Shown here piece after piece: positions 52,122 through 61,254 of a DNA stretch of 64,000 nucleotides. This DNA is from JAXLYE01 sp046351595 (GTDB lineage Bacteria; Myxococcota_A; Polyangia; Palsa-1104; JAEUJZ01): the NCBI GenBank assembly GCA_046351595.1, contig JAXLYE010000004.1, positions 186,001 to 250,000 on the forward strand. The letters are read 5' to 3'. Position numbers and translations under genes: made by a program. The notes below the pieces were generated by a model, which did no database searches, had not been told where the DNA came from, and saw only the letters and a program-made list of their open reading frames with translations. Within the stretch, counting starts at the first letter, position 1, and every line of letters starts with the position of its first letter.

Positions 52122-53399
52122 ATGCCCAACGCCATTCCGCTGGTCGCGATCTCGGACACCCACCTGGGAGAGTCGACCTCGCTGCTCTGCTTCGAGTCCG
52201 GGCGGGCGCGACTCGAGGACGCGCTGCGCCGCCAATTCGGCGACGACGCGGTCGTCAACGAGCTGGTCCTCCTTGGAGACATCCCGGATCGCGCGCTGTC
52301 CTCGACCGCCGAGGTGCAGCGCGACACCCGCGCGCTGATGCAGCTGCTCGAGAAGACCCTGCGCCCGCGCCGCGTCGTGTACATCCCGGGCAACCACGAT
52401 CACACGCTGTGGAGCGGCTACGCGCGCCTGGTCTACGGAGCGCCGGCGCGCACGACCAGCCCGGACGGCGACGTGCTCTTGTCGCGCGGCGTGCCCGAGA
52501 GCGATCCCGCGGCCGGCGTGTTCCTGTCCACCTTCTTCGCTCCCAACGAGCGGCAGGAGTACACCGCGGACTTCGACTTCGTCGTCGCCAACCCGGTGTA
52601 CGTGCCGCGCCTGTCCGGGCGCTCGCAGACCTTCGCGTTCGCGCACGGGACGCACTTCCGTCCGGACGTGGCGGCGCCGCAGCCGCTGCTCAAGGCGCTG
52701 GCCCAGAGCTCGCTCGCGTCGTTCACCGCGCACCTCAACCTGCGCGTCGGCGGCGACCCGCTGACCGCGCCGAACCTGGCCGCGCTCGAGGCCGCGGTAG
52801 CGCCGTTCGTCGACTCGCTGTGGTGCAACCCCGAGGATCAGCCGATCTCGCGCGCGGACGAGCTGTGGTTCGTGCTCAGCCTGGTCAGCGGCAAGCTCAG
52901 CCCGCAGCGCAAGCTCAGCGAGGACACGGATCAGGTGTGCCGCTTCAGCGAGCGCGCTAAGCTCGGCGCGCGCATCGCCGATCTGCGCGCCCCGGGCCTG
53001 CTCACCGGCTCGGCGCTGGGCCGCATGCGCGCGCGCTTCCTGCCGCTGTTGCGCGCCTTCTTGCGCGAGCACGGCCGCGCCGAGCAGCCGCTGACCCTGG
53101 TCTTCGGCGACAACCACGTCGGCGGCTGGGCCGACTTCCCCGAGGAGCGGCTGCGCGTCTACAACACCGGCTCGTGGGTCGTGCACGGCGCCGGCCACCA
53201 CCCGCCGTGCCACGTATTCGTCATCCCGCAGAGCGGCGAGGAGTACCTGCTCGACGTCTCCTTCACCACGGTGCAGGAGAGGGACACTCGCCTCCTCGAG
53301 CTGGCCAGCCGGGACGCCGAGCACCGCCGCAGCCACGCCGAGAGCCGCTTTACGCGCGGCACCGAAGGGCTGCGCTCCTGGCTGTCGTCCGCGCACTGA
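52122..53399 (+). CDS. calcineurin-like metallophosphoesterase
   Basis: 425 residues. Metal motifs: AISDTHLGES (D-x-H), LLGDIPD (GD), YIPGNHDHTL (GNHD), AFAHGTHF (His ligand) and LVFGDNHVGG (a late GDxH-like site). A helical insert of about 130 residues separates the fourth and fifth motifs, longer than in simple phosphodiesterases. No signal peptide. Co-transcribed with the papain-like gene just upstream (5-bp gap), so the two probably act on one substrate class or pathway; which one is unknown. Confidence 0.85.
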   Translation: MPNAIPLVAISDTHLGESTSLLCFESGRARLEDALRRQFGDDAVVNELVLLGDIPDRALSSTAEVQRDTRALMQLLEKTLRPRRVVYIPGNHDHTLWSGYARLVYGAPARTTSPDGDVLLSRGVPESDPAAGVFLSTFFAPNERQEYTADFDFVVANPVYVPRLSGRSQTFAFAHGTHFRPDVAAPQPLLKALAQSSLASFTAHLNLRVGGDPLTAPNLAALEAAVAPFVDSLWCNPEDQPISRADELWFVLSLVSGKLSPQRKLSEDTDQVCRFSERAKLGARIADLRAPGLLTGSALGRMRARFLPLLRAFLREHGRAEQPLTLVFGDNHVGGWADFPEERLRVYNTGSWVVHGAGHHPPCHVFVIPQSGEEYLLDVSFTTVQERDTRLLELASRDAEHRRSHAESRFTRGTEGLRSWLSSAH

Positions 53400-53556
53400 T
53401 CGCGCCTCCGGCGCCTCTTCCGGAATCTCCCTTCGTACCTTCCCTGATTGATTCCCGATCCCGCGCTCCGGTTCCGGCTCTGCTAGGGATCGTTCTAGTT
53501 GCCGCTGCTGCGACGGCGCTCCCATCCTTGGCTGTCATCGCCCGAAGGAGGCCACG

Positions 53557-54726
53557 ATGAGAGCGCTGTGCTGGCACGGTAAGAGCGACGTCCGCGTCGA
53601 CAACGTCCCCGACCCCAAGATCCAGGATCCGCGCGATGCCATCGTCCGCATCACGAGCACCGCGATCTGCGGCTCCGATCTCCACCTGTACGACGGCTAC
53701 ATGCCGACCATGGAGAAGGGCGACATCCTCGGGCACGAGCCCATGGGCGAGGTCGTCGAGGTCGGCCGCGCCGTCACCAACCTCAAGCCGGGCGACCGCG
53801 TCGTCATCCCCTTCACCATCGCCTGCGGCGACTGCTTCTTCTGCAAGCGGTCGCTGTTCTCGAGCTGCGACAACTCGAACCCCAACGCCGAGATCGCGCG
53901 CAAGGCCATGGGCAGCTCGCCCTCGGGTCTGTTCGGCTACTCGCACATGCTCGGCGGCTACCCCGGGGGTCAGGCCGAGTACCTGCGCGTCCCGTTCGCA
54001 GACGTCGGCCCGCTGAAGATCCCGAACGGAATCCCCGACGAGAAGGTGCTGTTCCTGTCCGACATCTTCCCGACCGGCTACATGGCCGCGGAGTACGCCC
54101 AGATCGAGCCCGGCGACACCGTCGCGGTCTGGGGCTGCGGCCCGGTCGCGCAGTTCGCGATCCGCAGCGCCTGGATGTTCGGCGCCGGCCGCGTCGTCGC
54201 CATCGACCGCGTCCCCGAGCGCCTGCGCATGGCCGAGATGGCGAACGCCGAGGTCCTGAACTTCGAGAAGGAGGACGTCTACGACCGCCTGATGAGCATG
54301 ACCCAGGGCCGCGGCCCGGATCGCTGCATCGACGCGGTCGGCGCCGAGGCGCACGCCGGCGGCAGCCTCGACGCGGTGCTCGATGCGGCCAAGGCCGCGG
54401 TGAAGCTCGGCACGGATCGCCCGCACGCGCTGCGCGAGGCCATCATGTGCTGCCGCAAGGGCGGCACCATCTCGATCCCCGGCGTCTACATCGGCTTCCT
54501 CGACAAGCTGCCCTTCGGCGCGGCCATGAACAAGGGGCTGACGATGAAGATGGGCCAGACGCCGGTCCACCGTTACCTGAAGCCGCTCCTTGAGATGATC
54601 GAGGGCGACAAGATCGATCCGTCCTTCGTCATCACCCACCGGATGAAGCTTGAGGAGGCGCCCAAGGCCTACGACCTGTTCCGGGACAAGAAGGACGGCT
54701 GTATCAAGGTCGTCCTGAACCCCTGA
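53557..54726 (+). CDS. Zn-dependent alcohol/formaldehyde dehydrogenase family protein
   Basis: 389 residues, medium-chain dehydrogenase. Catalytic-zinc residues are in STAICGSDLHLYDG and LGHEPMGEVVEVG, the structural-zinc cluster in ACGDCFFCKRSLFSSCDN, and the NAD fold in VAVWGCGPVAQFAIRSAWMFGAGRVVAID. The long insert around HALREAIMCCRKGGTISIPGVYIG resembles glutathione-independent formaldehyde dehydrogenases. It starts at ATG 53557 (AAGGAGG upstream). Its last 23 bp overlap the end of the convergent MscS gene. Confidence 0.9.
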   Translation: MRALCWHGKSDVRVDNVPDPKIQDPRDAIVRITSTAICGSDLHLYDGYMPTMEKGDILGHEPMGEVVEVGRAVTNLKPGDRVVIPFTIACGDCFFCKRSLFSSCDNSNPNAEIARKAMGSSPSGLFGYSHMLGGYPGGQAEYLRVPFADVGPLKIPNGIPDEKVLFLSDIFPTGYMAAEYAQIEPGDTVAVWGCGPVAQFAIRSAWMFGAGRVVAIDRVPERLRMAEMANAEVLNFEKEDVYDRLMSMTQGRGPDRCIDAVGAEAHAGGSLDAVLDAAKAAVKLGTDRPHALREAIMCCRKGGTISIPGVYIGFLDKLPFGAAMNKGLTMKMGQTPVHRYLKPLLEMIEGDKIDPSFVITHRMKLEEAPKAYDLFRDKKDGCIKVVLNP

Positions 54727-56389
54727 CCCCGGGAGTCCCGGGCGCGCCGTCACCGACCAGGTGCACCGTGCGCGTCGGGAACGCCAGCCCGGTGCCCGCC
54801 GCCTCGACGACCTGCAGGATGCCGAGCAGGATGTCCTGGCGGATGGCGGTGAACTCGCTCCAGCTCGTGGTCGCAAACCACGCCATCACCTCGATCACGA
54901 GCGCGGAGTCGCCGAGCTCGCGCAGGCGGACCGAGAGATCCCCGGTCCAGAGCTTGGGGTGCGCGCGCAAGAGCTCCTCGATCCCGGCCAGCACCGCCGC
55001 GACCTGCGCCGCGGTGCTGCCGTAGACCAGGCCCACGTCCTGGCTCAGGCGGATGCGGTCGCGCGCGGCGAAGGACTCGACGCGGGTGTCCGCCAGCTTG
55101 CCGTTGGGGATGCTGATCAGCGTGCGGTCCAGGGTGCGGATGCGCGTCGAGCGCAGCCCGATCTGCTCGACGGTGCCGACGATGTTGTCGGCCGCGATGA
55201 AGTCGCCCTCGCGGAACGGCTGGTCCGTGCCGATCGACAGCGCGCCGAACAGGTTCTCGACGGTCTTCTGCGCGGCCAGCGCCACCGCCAGGCCGCCGAT
55301 GCCCAGGCCGGCGAGCAGGCTGGCCACGGGGTAGCCGAACCCCGACAGGAGCCCGATCAGCATCAGCACCGTCAGCGTCGCCTTGAGCAGCCGCCGCCCG
55401 AGCGGGATCAGCGCCTTGGCCGTCGGGCGGTGCAGCGCCCACGCCGAGCCCGAGACGAGCTGGCCGGCGACGTCGAGGGTGCGCAGCACGCCCCACAGCA
55501 GCACGATCAAGGAGCCGCCGCGCAGGATGCTGGTGAACAGCTTCTGCGCCGGCGGATACAGCTTCAGCAACGGCAGCAGCCCCCAGAGCAGCAGCAGCGT
55601 CCACAGGAGCCGCGCCGGGCCACGCAGCCGCTCCTGCAGCAGGTCGTCCCACTGCGCCTGGGTCCGTGCGGTCAGGCGCTGCACCGCGACGTGGGTCAGC
55701 CGGCCGAACAGGTGGCCCAGCCCCCAGGCGAGCAGCACGCAGGCCGGCAGCAGCAAGAGCTGCCAGTAGCGCAGGTGCCACGGCCCGCTGCGCAAGAGCG
55801 GCGCCGGGATGTGCTCGAGCAGCCAGCGCTCGTCGAGATCTTCGTACCACTTGGGCACGAGCGCGACCGTGCGCTGGCTCCACAGCCACAGCGTCTCGCC
55901 GCCCTGGCTGCGCCGGACCAGCCGCGCCGCGTCCTGGCCGCCGGCCGGGCTGGGGATGCGCGCGACCTCCTCGACCGAGGCCGGCAGCCCGTCGGCGAGG
56001 TTGCCGGTGGGGGCGCTGGAGATCTTGCTCAGCTCGGAGCTCAGGTGGCGGTCGAGCACGGCCTTGAGCTGCCGCGCCAGCTCGGTGCCGTCGGTGGTCA
56101 TGCCCGACGGGAGGTCGAGGTAGCGCGCGGCCTCGCCGTAGTGCCCGCGGCCGCACAGATCCAGAAAGCGCGTCACCGAGGCGCGCGGCGACTCCTCGCT
56201 GACCTCGTCGCCGGCTGGCGCGGGGCTGGCCGCGGGCTCGGTCGCGGGCGGCGGCTTGGGCACGGGCAGCAGCTGCGCCGCGGCGTCAGGGCCGCACAGG
56301 GCGAGCCCGAGGACGGTGGCGAGGGCGAGGCAGCATGCGACCCGGACGGCGCGCCCCGGGCCGGCCAGGAGGTTGCAGGGGCTCGGCAT
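54704..56389 (-). CDS. MscS-family mechanosensitive channel
   Basis: 561 residues. A signal peptide (RVACCLALATVLGLALCGPDAAAQ), a Pro-rich linker and a periplasmic domain of about 150 residues with RYLDLPSGM precede four or five TM helices. The MscS pore helix and beta domain are clear: LLAGLGIGGLAVALAAQKTVENLFGALSIGTDQPFREGDFIAADNIVGTVEQIGLRSTRIRTLDRTLISIPNGKL. It gates in response to membrane tension and releases solutes in hypo-osmotic shock. Start ATG 56389. Confidence 0.9.
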   Translation of the reverse strand: MPSPCNLLAGPGRAVRVACCLALATVLGLALCGPDAAAQLLPVPKPPPATEPAASPAPAGDEVSEESPRASVTRFLDLCGRGHYGEAARYLDLPSGMTTDGTELARQLKAVLDRHLSSELSKISSAPTGNLADGLPASVEEVARIPSPAGGQDAARLVRRSQGGETLWLWSQRTVALVPKWYEDLDERWLLEHIPAPLLRSGPWHLRYWQLLLLPACVLLAWGLGHLFGRLTHVAVQRLTARTQAQWDDLLQERLRGPARLLWTLLLLWGLLPLLKLYPPAQKLFTSILRGGSLIVLLWGVLRTLDVAGQLVSGSAWALHRPTAKALIPLGRRLLKATLTVLMLIGLLSGFGYPVASLLAGLGIGGLAVALAAQKTVENLFGALSIGTDQPFREGDFIAADNIVGTVEQIGLRSTRIRTLDRTLISIPNGKLADTRVESFAARDRIRLSQDVGLVYGSTAAQVAAVLAGIEELLRAHPKLWTGDLSVRLRELGDSALVIEVMAWFATTSWSEFTAIRQDILLGILQVVEAAGTGLAFPTRTVHLVGDGAPGTPGVRGSGRP

Positions 56390-56462
56390 CTTCCAGTTGT
56401 GACAAGCGCCCGCGCCGGACGCCGGTCGTTTCTGCGGCCGGCCGCGGGCCGTGGGCGCCCCT

Positions 56463-56495
56463 GCCCGTCCGCACCCCGTCCGCACCCCGGGCGCA
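56463..56495. repeat. 11-bp tandem repeat, 3 copies
   Basis: GCCCGTCCGCA / CCCCGTCCGCA / CCCCGGGCGCA in the gap between the MscS gene and the half kinase at 56513, close to the right boundary of the presumed 35-kb insert. Confidence 0.8.
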
Positions 56496-56512
56496 GCGCG
56501 ACCGTCGCCCGC

Positions 56513-57280
<768 letters not shown>

Positions 57281-57450
57281 GTGGCCGGCACATTATACGC
57301 CGCGCCGCGGTCCGGGCATCGCCGGCGCGCTGTCAGCCGCCGTGCCAAAGGCCGCACAGCGCCGCCTCACGCCGCAACCTACAGAGCGCCGATCGGCTGC
57401 AAAGGATACGGCCCCTGCCGCCGCGCGCCGGCTCCGTCCGCGAACGCGGC

Positions 57451-58296
57451 TCAGTACCAGAGCAGGCGGTGCAGGTTCTGCTGCTCGAAGCGGCGGGCGC
57501 GCTCGTACTCGTCGAACAGCCGCTCCTCGGCAAGAAACGCCGGGGGGTGGAAGCAGCGCCGGCCCGCGACGAGCGGGATCTGGTGCTTCTGGTGCAGCAT
57601 CTCGTGATAGATGATCCACGCGATGTAGTAGCGCGGCACGTCGGGCCGATCGAGGGTCGGGTGGATGCGGATGAGCTGATCCTCGACCGAGTACGAGCCC
57701 ATGCGCAGCGACTTGTGGTGGCGCGGCGGCGTGCCGCAGCGCTTGCGCTTGGCCCAGGTGATGCGAGCGCAGATCTGGCCGCGGAAGTAGCTGGCGTTCA
57801 GCTCGTGGTACAGGGTCTCGAGGTCGTGGTGCTGGCCGCGCGGCTCCATGCGCAGGTGCGGGACGGGCGCGCGCGTCCGCACGGCGGCGGGAGTGCGGCT
57901 GCTGATGCGGCTCGCGTGCTGGTCGATGAAGGCGTCGAGCGTGGCCGAGGCGTCGCGCTCGGCGCGGGTGACGTAGCGGCCGAGCGCGTCGACGATGTCG
58001 GCGCCGGCCTCGACGAACATGTGGTGCAGGCGCAGGCGGTAGCGGCCGGGCTCGCGGCGGACCGAGATCATGGTCGTCCGGTTGTCGGTCACCGCCAGCT
58101 CGAGCTGCGCGCCCGGCGCCACCGAGTGCCGGATCTGCGCCATCAGGCGCGTGCGCAGCCGGTGCACCGAGTCCGCCGGGACGTGGCCCTCGGCAGCTTT
58201 GCGGCGGACCGCACCACCGCGGCGGCGCGCACCGGCTTCGTCGAATCCGGGCGAGCCGCTCGTCGGGGCGCGGACCTCTCGGGGAGGCGAGGGCAT
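57451..58296 (-). CDS. SprT-like zinc metalloprotease domain protein
   Basis: 281 residues. The zinc motif HExxH is in YIAWIIYHEMLHQKHQIPL near residue 230, preceded by LYHELNASYFRGQICARITWAKRKR and SYSVEDQLIRIHPTLDRPDVP, the order typical of SprT/Wss1-like domains. The C-terminus (FDEYERARRFEQQNLHRLLWY) is helical. The N-terminal 50 residues are low-complexity; a start further in (Met at 58143) is possible. No partner gene in operon. Role unknown; relatives include DNA-protein crosslink proteases. Confidence 0.78.
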   Translation of the reverse strand: MPSPPREVRAPTSGSPGFDEAGARRRGGAVRRKAAEGHVPADSVHRLRTRLMAQIRHSVAPGAQLELAVTDNRTTMISVRREPGRYRLRLHHMFVEAGADIVDALGRYVTRAERDASATLDAFIDQHASRISSRTPAAVRTRAPVPHLRMEPRGQHHDLETLYHELNASYFRGQICARITWAKRKRCGTPPRHHKSLRMGSYSVEDQLIRIHPTLDRPDVPRYYIAWIIYHEMLHQKHQIPLVAGRRCFHPPAFLAEERLFDEYERARRFEQQNLHRLLWY

Positions 58297-58372
58297 GGAC
58301 CTGTTGTAGCGAGCTGTCGGTCGGTGTCAATAAAACACCTCCCCAATTTTTCCCGGGTCGCTCCGGGCTTGC

Positions 58373-58438
58373 CGACGGCCCGCCGACGGCCCGCCGAGGG
58401 TCCGCCGAGGGTCCGCCGAGGGTCCGCCGAGGGTCCGA
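58373..58438. repeat. 11-bp tandem repeat, 6 copies
   Basis: Two units CGACGGCCCGC followed by four units CGAGGGTCCGC (the last ending in A). The 11-bp period is close to one DNA helical turn, placing each copy on the same face. Confidence 0.9.
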
Positions 58439-58497
58439 TGACGTCCCGGCGACCCTCCAGCCGCCGCTTTCTCGACGATGAGTTCGGCTGCCGAGCT

Positions 58498-58517
58498 TAT
58501 TGACGGACTGGTCAATA
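58498..58517. promoter_or_regulatory. TetR-type operator-like inverted repeat
   Basis: TATTGAC-GGACTG-GTCAATA, a perfect 7-bp dyad with a 6-bp spacer. TTGAC-N6-GTCAA dyads are typical TetR-family operators, but no TetR gene lies nearby. It is about 185 bp upstream of the molybdopterin synthase fusion gene. Confidence 0.5.
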
Positions 58518-58571
58518 GGCCATCCAGCGCCCTGCCGCCGCTCTGCCGCCGCCCCACCGGCGCCCGTCGCG

Positions 58572-58604
58572 CTCTCGTCGCCTTCTCGTCGCCTTCTCGT
58601 CGGA
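58572..58604. repeat. 11-bp tandem repeat, 3 copies
   Basis: CTCTCGTCGCC / TTCTCGTCGCC / TTCTCGTCGGA, upstream of the MoaD-MoaE fusion gene. Confidence 0.85.
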
Positions 58605-58699
58605 GAAACTTCCAGCGCGGCCGCCGCGGGCCACTGGTTCATCCGTCGGATGCACGCGGGGGCTGTTCTTCCCCGACCGCGGGCAGATAGAATGTGGGC

Positions 58700-59365
58700 A
58701 TGGCGATCATCGTGCGCATCCGGTACTTTGCCCACCTGCGCGAGCGCCTCCGTCGAGAGAGCGAGACCCTGACGCTCGCCGACGGTCGCCGCGTCGCCGA
58801 CCTTTTGGACGAGCTCTCGGCCCGCTACGAGCCCATCTCCGGCGCCCGCAAGAGCGTCCAGGTCGCGGTCAACCAAGAGGTCGTGCAGCACGACCGCGTG
58901 CTGCGGGACGGCGATGAGATCGCACTCATCCCGCCGGTGTCGGGCGGCTCGCCGCGCTGCCGGATCAGCACCGAGCCGCTGAGCTGGCAGGAGGTCGTCG
59001 ACGCCGTCAGCGGCCCGGGTCAGGGCGGCCTGGTGGTCTTCTGCGGCAACGTGCGCGACCACAACCAGGGCAAGGACGTCGTGCGCCTGGACTACGAGGC
59101 CTACGACGAGATGGCGGTGCGGGCGATGGACCAGATCGCGAGCCGCATCGAGAGCGAGTACCCGGGCGCGCGCATCGCCATCACCCACCGCACCGGCACC
59201 CTCAACATCGGCGACACCGCGGTCCTGGTCGCCGCCTCGGCCCCGCACCGCGCCGAGGCCTTCGCCGCCTGCCGCGCCGCCATCGAGGCGCTGAAGCAGG
59301 AGGTCCCGATCTGGAAGAAGGAGTACTCCGCCGACGGAGCGGAGTGGCTGGGCCAGGGACCGTAG
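58700..59365 (+). CDS. fused molybdopterin synthase (MoaD-MoaE)
   Basis: 221 residues that convert cyclic pyranopterin phosphate to molybdopterin. Residues about 1-80 are MoaD-like, a ubiquitin fold ending in ALIPPVSGG; residues about 85-221 are MoaE: ISTEPLSWQEVVDAVSGPGQGGLVVFCGNVRDHNQGKDVVRLDYEAYDEMA, ITHRTGTLNIGDTAVLVAASAPHRAEAFAACR and the catalytic Lys region KQEVPIWKKEY. The MoaD Gly-Gly, normally the free C-terminus that carries the thiocarboxylate, is internal (SGG-SPRC). Mycobacterial MoaX, a similar fusion, is cleaved after this Gly-Gly (from memory), and the same is likely here. ATG 58700 is taken; GTG 58694 is an alternative. Confidence 0.93.
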   Translation: MAIIVRIRYFAHLRERLRRESETLTLADGRRVADLLDELSARYEPISGARKSVQVAVNQEVVQHDRVLRDGDEIALIPPVSGGSPRCRISTEPLSWQEVVDAVSGPGQGGLVVFCGNVRDHNQGKDVVRLDYEAYDEMAVRAMDQIASRIESEYPGARIAITHRTGTLNIGDTAVLVAASAPHRAEAFAACRAAIEALKQEVPIWKKEYSADGAEWLGQGP

Positions 59366-59397
59366 CGTCCGCTGTGAGCTGTGGTACGGTCCGCGGA

Positions 59398-60066
59398 ATG
59401 CGGACCCAAGCCGAAAAAGCCTTGCGCCCTCGTGACTTGCGTCGGCCGCCGGCGGGCTGGGCGATGCGGCTGGGCCCCGTGCTCGGCGTGGCGGCGCTCG
59501 GGACGGTCGGCGCCTGCAGCAGCGGCGGCGGCCGCAACCCGACGCCGGACGCCAGCGCCGCCGTCGACGCCGGCCCGGTGCCCGAGGGCGACCTGGCCGC
59601 GGGTCTTGTGGATCTGGCGAAGCCGGCGGACCTTTCGGCACCGCTCGATCTGCCGACGCGGGCGGACCTCGCCGGGCCGCTCGATCAGGCCGCGCCGGCC
59701 GACCTGGCGCCGCGGGCGGATCTGGCGCCGCCGGCGGATCTCTGGACCGCGCCGCCCGACATGACCACCACGGCGCGCGCCACCGTCGACATCTACGTCG
59801 ACAACCGCTGCAAGATGGACGTGCTGCCCAAGGTCATCGACGTGGCGCCGGCCGTGACCAGCCTCACGATCACCTACTACAACCGCAGCCGCGACTATGC
59901 CGTCGACGTCTGGATGTCCTACGGCGGCGGGTACAAGGATCTGATGACCGGCGCGTCGTGGGCCGAGCGGTTCGAGCACTGTCGCCTCGGCCGCCGCCCC
60001 TACTCGGAGTACGCGGACATCAGCACCGCGTGCTCCAGCTACCGCCTGATGATCAACTGCAAGTAG
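59398..60066 (+). CDS. lipoprotein with Pro-Ala-Asp-Leu repeats
   Basis: 222 residues. A long N-region, then a hydrophobic stretch and lipobox (GVAALGTVGACSSGGG, Cys near 40), a repetitive linker of about 75 residues built on DLA-PADL units (LAKPADLSAPLDLPTRADLAGPLDQAAPADL), and a C-terminal domain of about 95 residues with three cysteines (NRCKMDVLPKVIDVAP, FEHCRLG, ISTACSSYRLMINCK). Such PADL linkers are frequent in myxobacterial lipoproteins. No known domain was recognised. ATG 59398; the gene follows the MoaD-MoaE fusion by 32 bp but need not be functionally linked. Confidence 0.8.
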   Translation: MRTQAEKALRPRDLRRPPAGWAMRLGPVLGVAALGTVGACSSGGGRNPTPDASAAVDAGPVPEGDLAAGLVDLAKPADLSAPLDLPTRADLAGPLDQAAPADLAPRADLAPPADLWTAPPDMTTTARATVDIYVDNRCKMDVLPKVIDVAPAVTSLTITYYNRSRDYAVDVWMSYGGGYKDLMTGASWAERFEHCRLGRRPYSEYADISTACSSYRLMINCK

Positions 60067-60230
60067 CCCCGCGGCGGAACAGCCGGCCTCCGCGGTCGCC
60101 GCAGCGAGGCCGCTCTCCCGTCGCTGAGCCGCCGGGTCGCGGGCGGTCGAGGCGGCCGACTCCGCGCGCCCCCGCGATGCGGTAATATCGGCGGAGGCCA
60201 GCGCGGGTCTGCACCCTCGGGCCGCTCAAG

Positions 60231-60645
60231 ATGGTCGGCAAGCGCGTCGGCAAGTACCGCCTCGTGCGGCAGCTCGGGGAAGGCGGAATGGGCGTCGTCT
60301 ACGAGGCCGTCCGCGAGGACATCGCCCAGCACGCCGCGATCAAGATCCTGCGCCCCGAGTACGCCGCCAGCCCCGAGCTGTCGCGCCGCTTCTTCAACGA
60401 GGCCCGCGCCGCCAACCTGATCGCGCACCCCGGCATCGTGAAGGTGTACGACTATGGCCACGAGCAGGGCGGCATCGCCTACCTCGCCATGGAGTACCTC
60501 GCCGGCGAGTCGCTGTGGCACCGCATCGAGCGCAGGAAGCGCCTGGTCCCCGGCGACGCGCTCCGCATCGGCCGCCAGATCGCCTCGGCCCTCGAGGCTG
60601 CCCACCGGGTCCACATCGTCCACCGCGACCTCAAACCCGAAAAAG
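60231..60645 (+). pseudogene. Ser/Thr protein kinase, 5' half only, cut after HRDLKP
   Basis: Starts at ATG 60231 directly with the kinase domain: KYRLVRQLGEGGMGVVYEAV, AAIKILRPE, RFFNEARAANLIAHPGIVKVYDYG, YLAMEYLAGESLWHRIERR, LRIGRQIASALEAAHRVHIVHRDLKP. The Pro codon ends at 60638; beyond it the frame stays open but has no kinase features (EKGTLEAERSDIVLSGLQS), then runs across the next two genes out of frame. The Asn of the catalytic loop, DFG and C-lobe are missing, so it is inactive. It is broken at the same codon as the kinase at 2745 and followed by a related sequence. No 3' half was found downstream within the window. Confidence 0.85.
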
Positions 60646-60972
60646 GAACGCTCGAAGCAGAGCGCTCAGACATCGTTCTGAGCGGCTTGCAAAGTACCTG
60701 CAGCCCGACGAGGAGGGCGCGGAACGATGTCTGGTTTCCGCCGGGGCCGCACGGACCGTGCGCGCCGCGTGCGCCGGATGCGAGAGCCTCCCGACGGGTG
60801 CACTCCCGACTTCATCGTCCGTGGGCGGCAGAGCGCTCGCTCCTGCTTTTGACGGACAGACGGAGCCGCTTGCCTCCTCGACCGAGTTCGCCTCCTAAAA
60901 GGCCGAGCGCTGCGATCTGTGACGACGGTTTTCGCTTGCGCGAGCTCCGGCGCTTGTGGGACGGATCCGTAC
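60646..60972. other. non-coding junction sequence with long inverted repeat
   Basis: About 330 bp between the broken kinase and the ThiS-like gene. It contains a 12-bp perfect inverted repeat, CAGACATCGTTC (60668-60679) and GAACGATGTCTG (60722-60733), enclosing a smaller imperfect stem, and an overlapping short palindrome CGCTCAGA-N6-TCTGAGCG (60663-60684). No gene was recognised. Confidence 0.6.
60668..60733. repeat. 66-bp structure with 12-bp inverted-repeat arms
   Basis: Outer arms CAGACATCGTTC/GAACGATGTCTG are perfect complements. Inside, GGCTTGCA and TGCAGCC pair with one unpaired base. It could fold as a bulged hairpin, as recombination sites such as attC do, but the integron core sites were not seen. 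It begins 29 bases after the kinase break point. Confidence 0.6.
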
Positions 60973-61254
60973 ATGGTCACCGTACACCTGACGCATCACC
61001 TGTTCAGCTTCTTCCCGCAGCTGGCGGGAAAGCCCATCACGGTCGAGGCGTCGACGGTGGCAGGGGTGGTGCGGGCCCTGGAGGACCTGGCGCCGGGCAT
61101 CGGCTTCTACGTCTGCGACGAGCGCGGCCGTCTGCGGACGCACGTCAACGTCTTCGTCGACAAGGAGCTCATCCGCGACCGCCGCGGGCTCTCCGACGCG
61201 GTGGCTCCCGGCGCGCAGGTCCACATTCTTCAAGCGTTGAGCGGAGGTTGTTAG
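60973..61254 (+). CDS. MoaD/ThiS-family ubiquitin-like protein ending GGC
   Basis: 93 residues with the beta-grasp sulfur-carrier fold: VTVHLTHHLFSFFPQLAGKPITVEASTVAGVVRALEDLAPGIG, HVNVFVDKELIRDRRGLSDAVAPGAQVHILQALSGGC. The family's functional end is Gly-Gly; here one Cys follows. In QbsE-type carriers a peptidase removes such extra residues (family knowledge), so processing may be needed. The ATG at 60973 was chosen; an earlier in-frame start adds only unrelated residues. The stop TAG is directly followed by the ATG of the BNR-repeat gene, so the pair is one transcription unit. Confidence 0.85.
   Translation: MVTVHLTHHLFSFFPQLAGKPITVEASTVAGVVRALEDLAPGIGFYVCDERGRLRTHVNVFVDKELIRDRRGLSDAVAPGAQVHILQALSGGC

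Larger units (their letters stand above)
58297..58699. other. intergenic region rich in repeats and a dyad
   Basis: 403 bp between divergent genes. It contains an AT-rich patch (AATAAAACACC...CAATTTTTCCC, 58328-58353), two 11-bp tandem arrays (58373-58438, 58572-58604) and a 20-bp operator-like dyad (58498-58517). No gene was seen. Confidence 0.55.

Noticed and set aside
60668..60733. Integron attC site
   Set aside because: The hairpin with a bulge is suggestive, but the RYYYAAC/GTTRRRY core sites are not present and no integron integrase is in the window.
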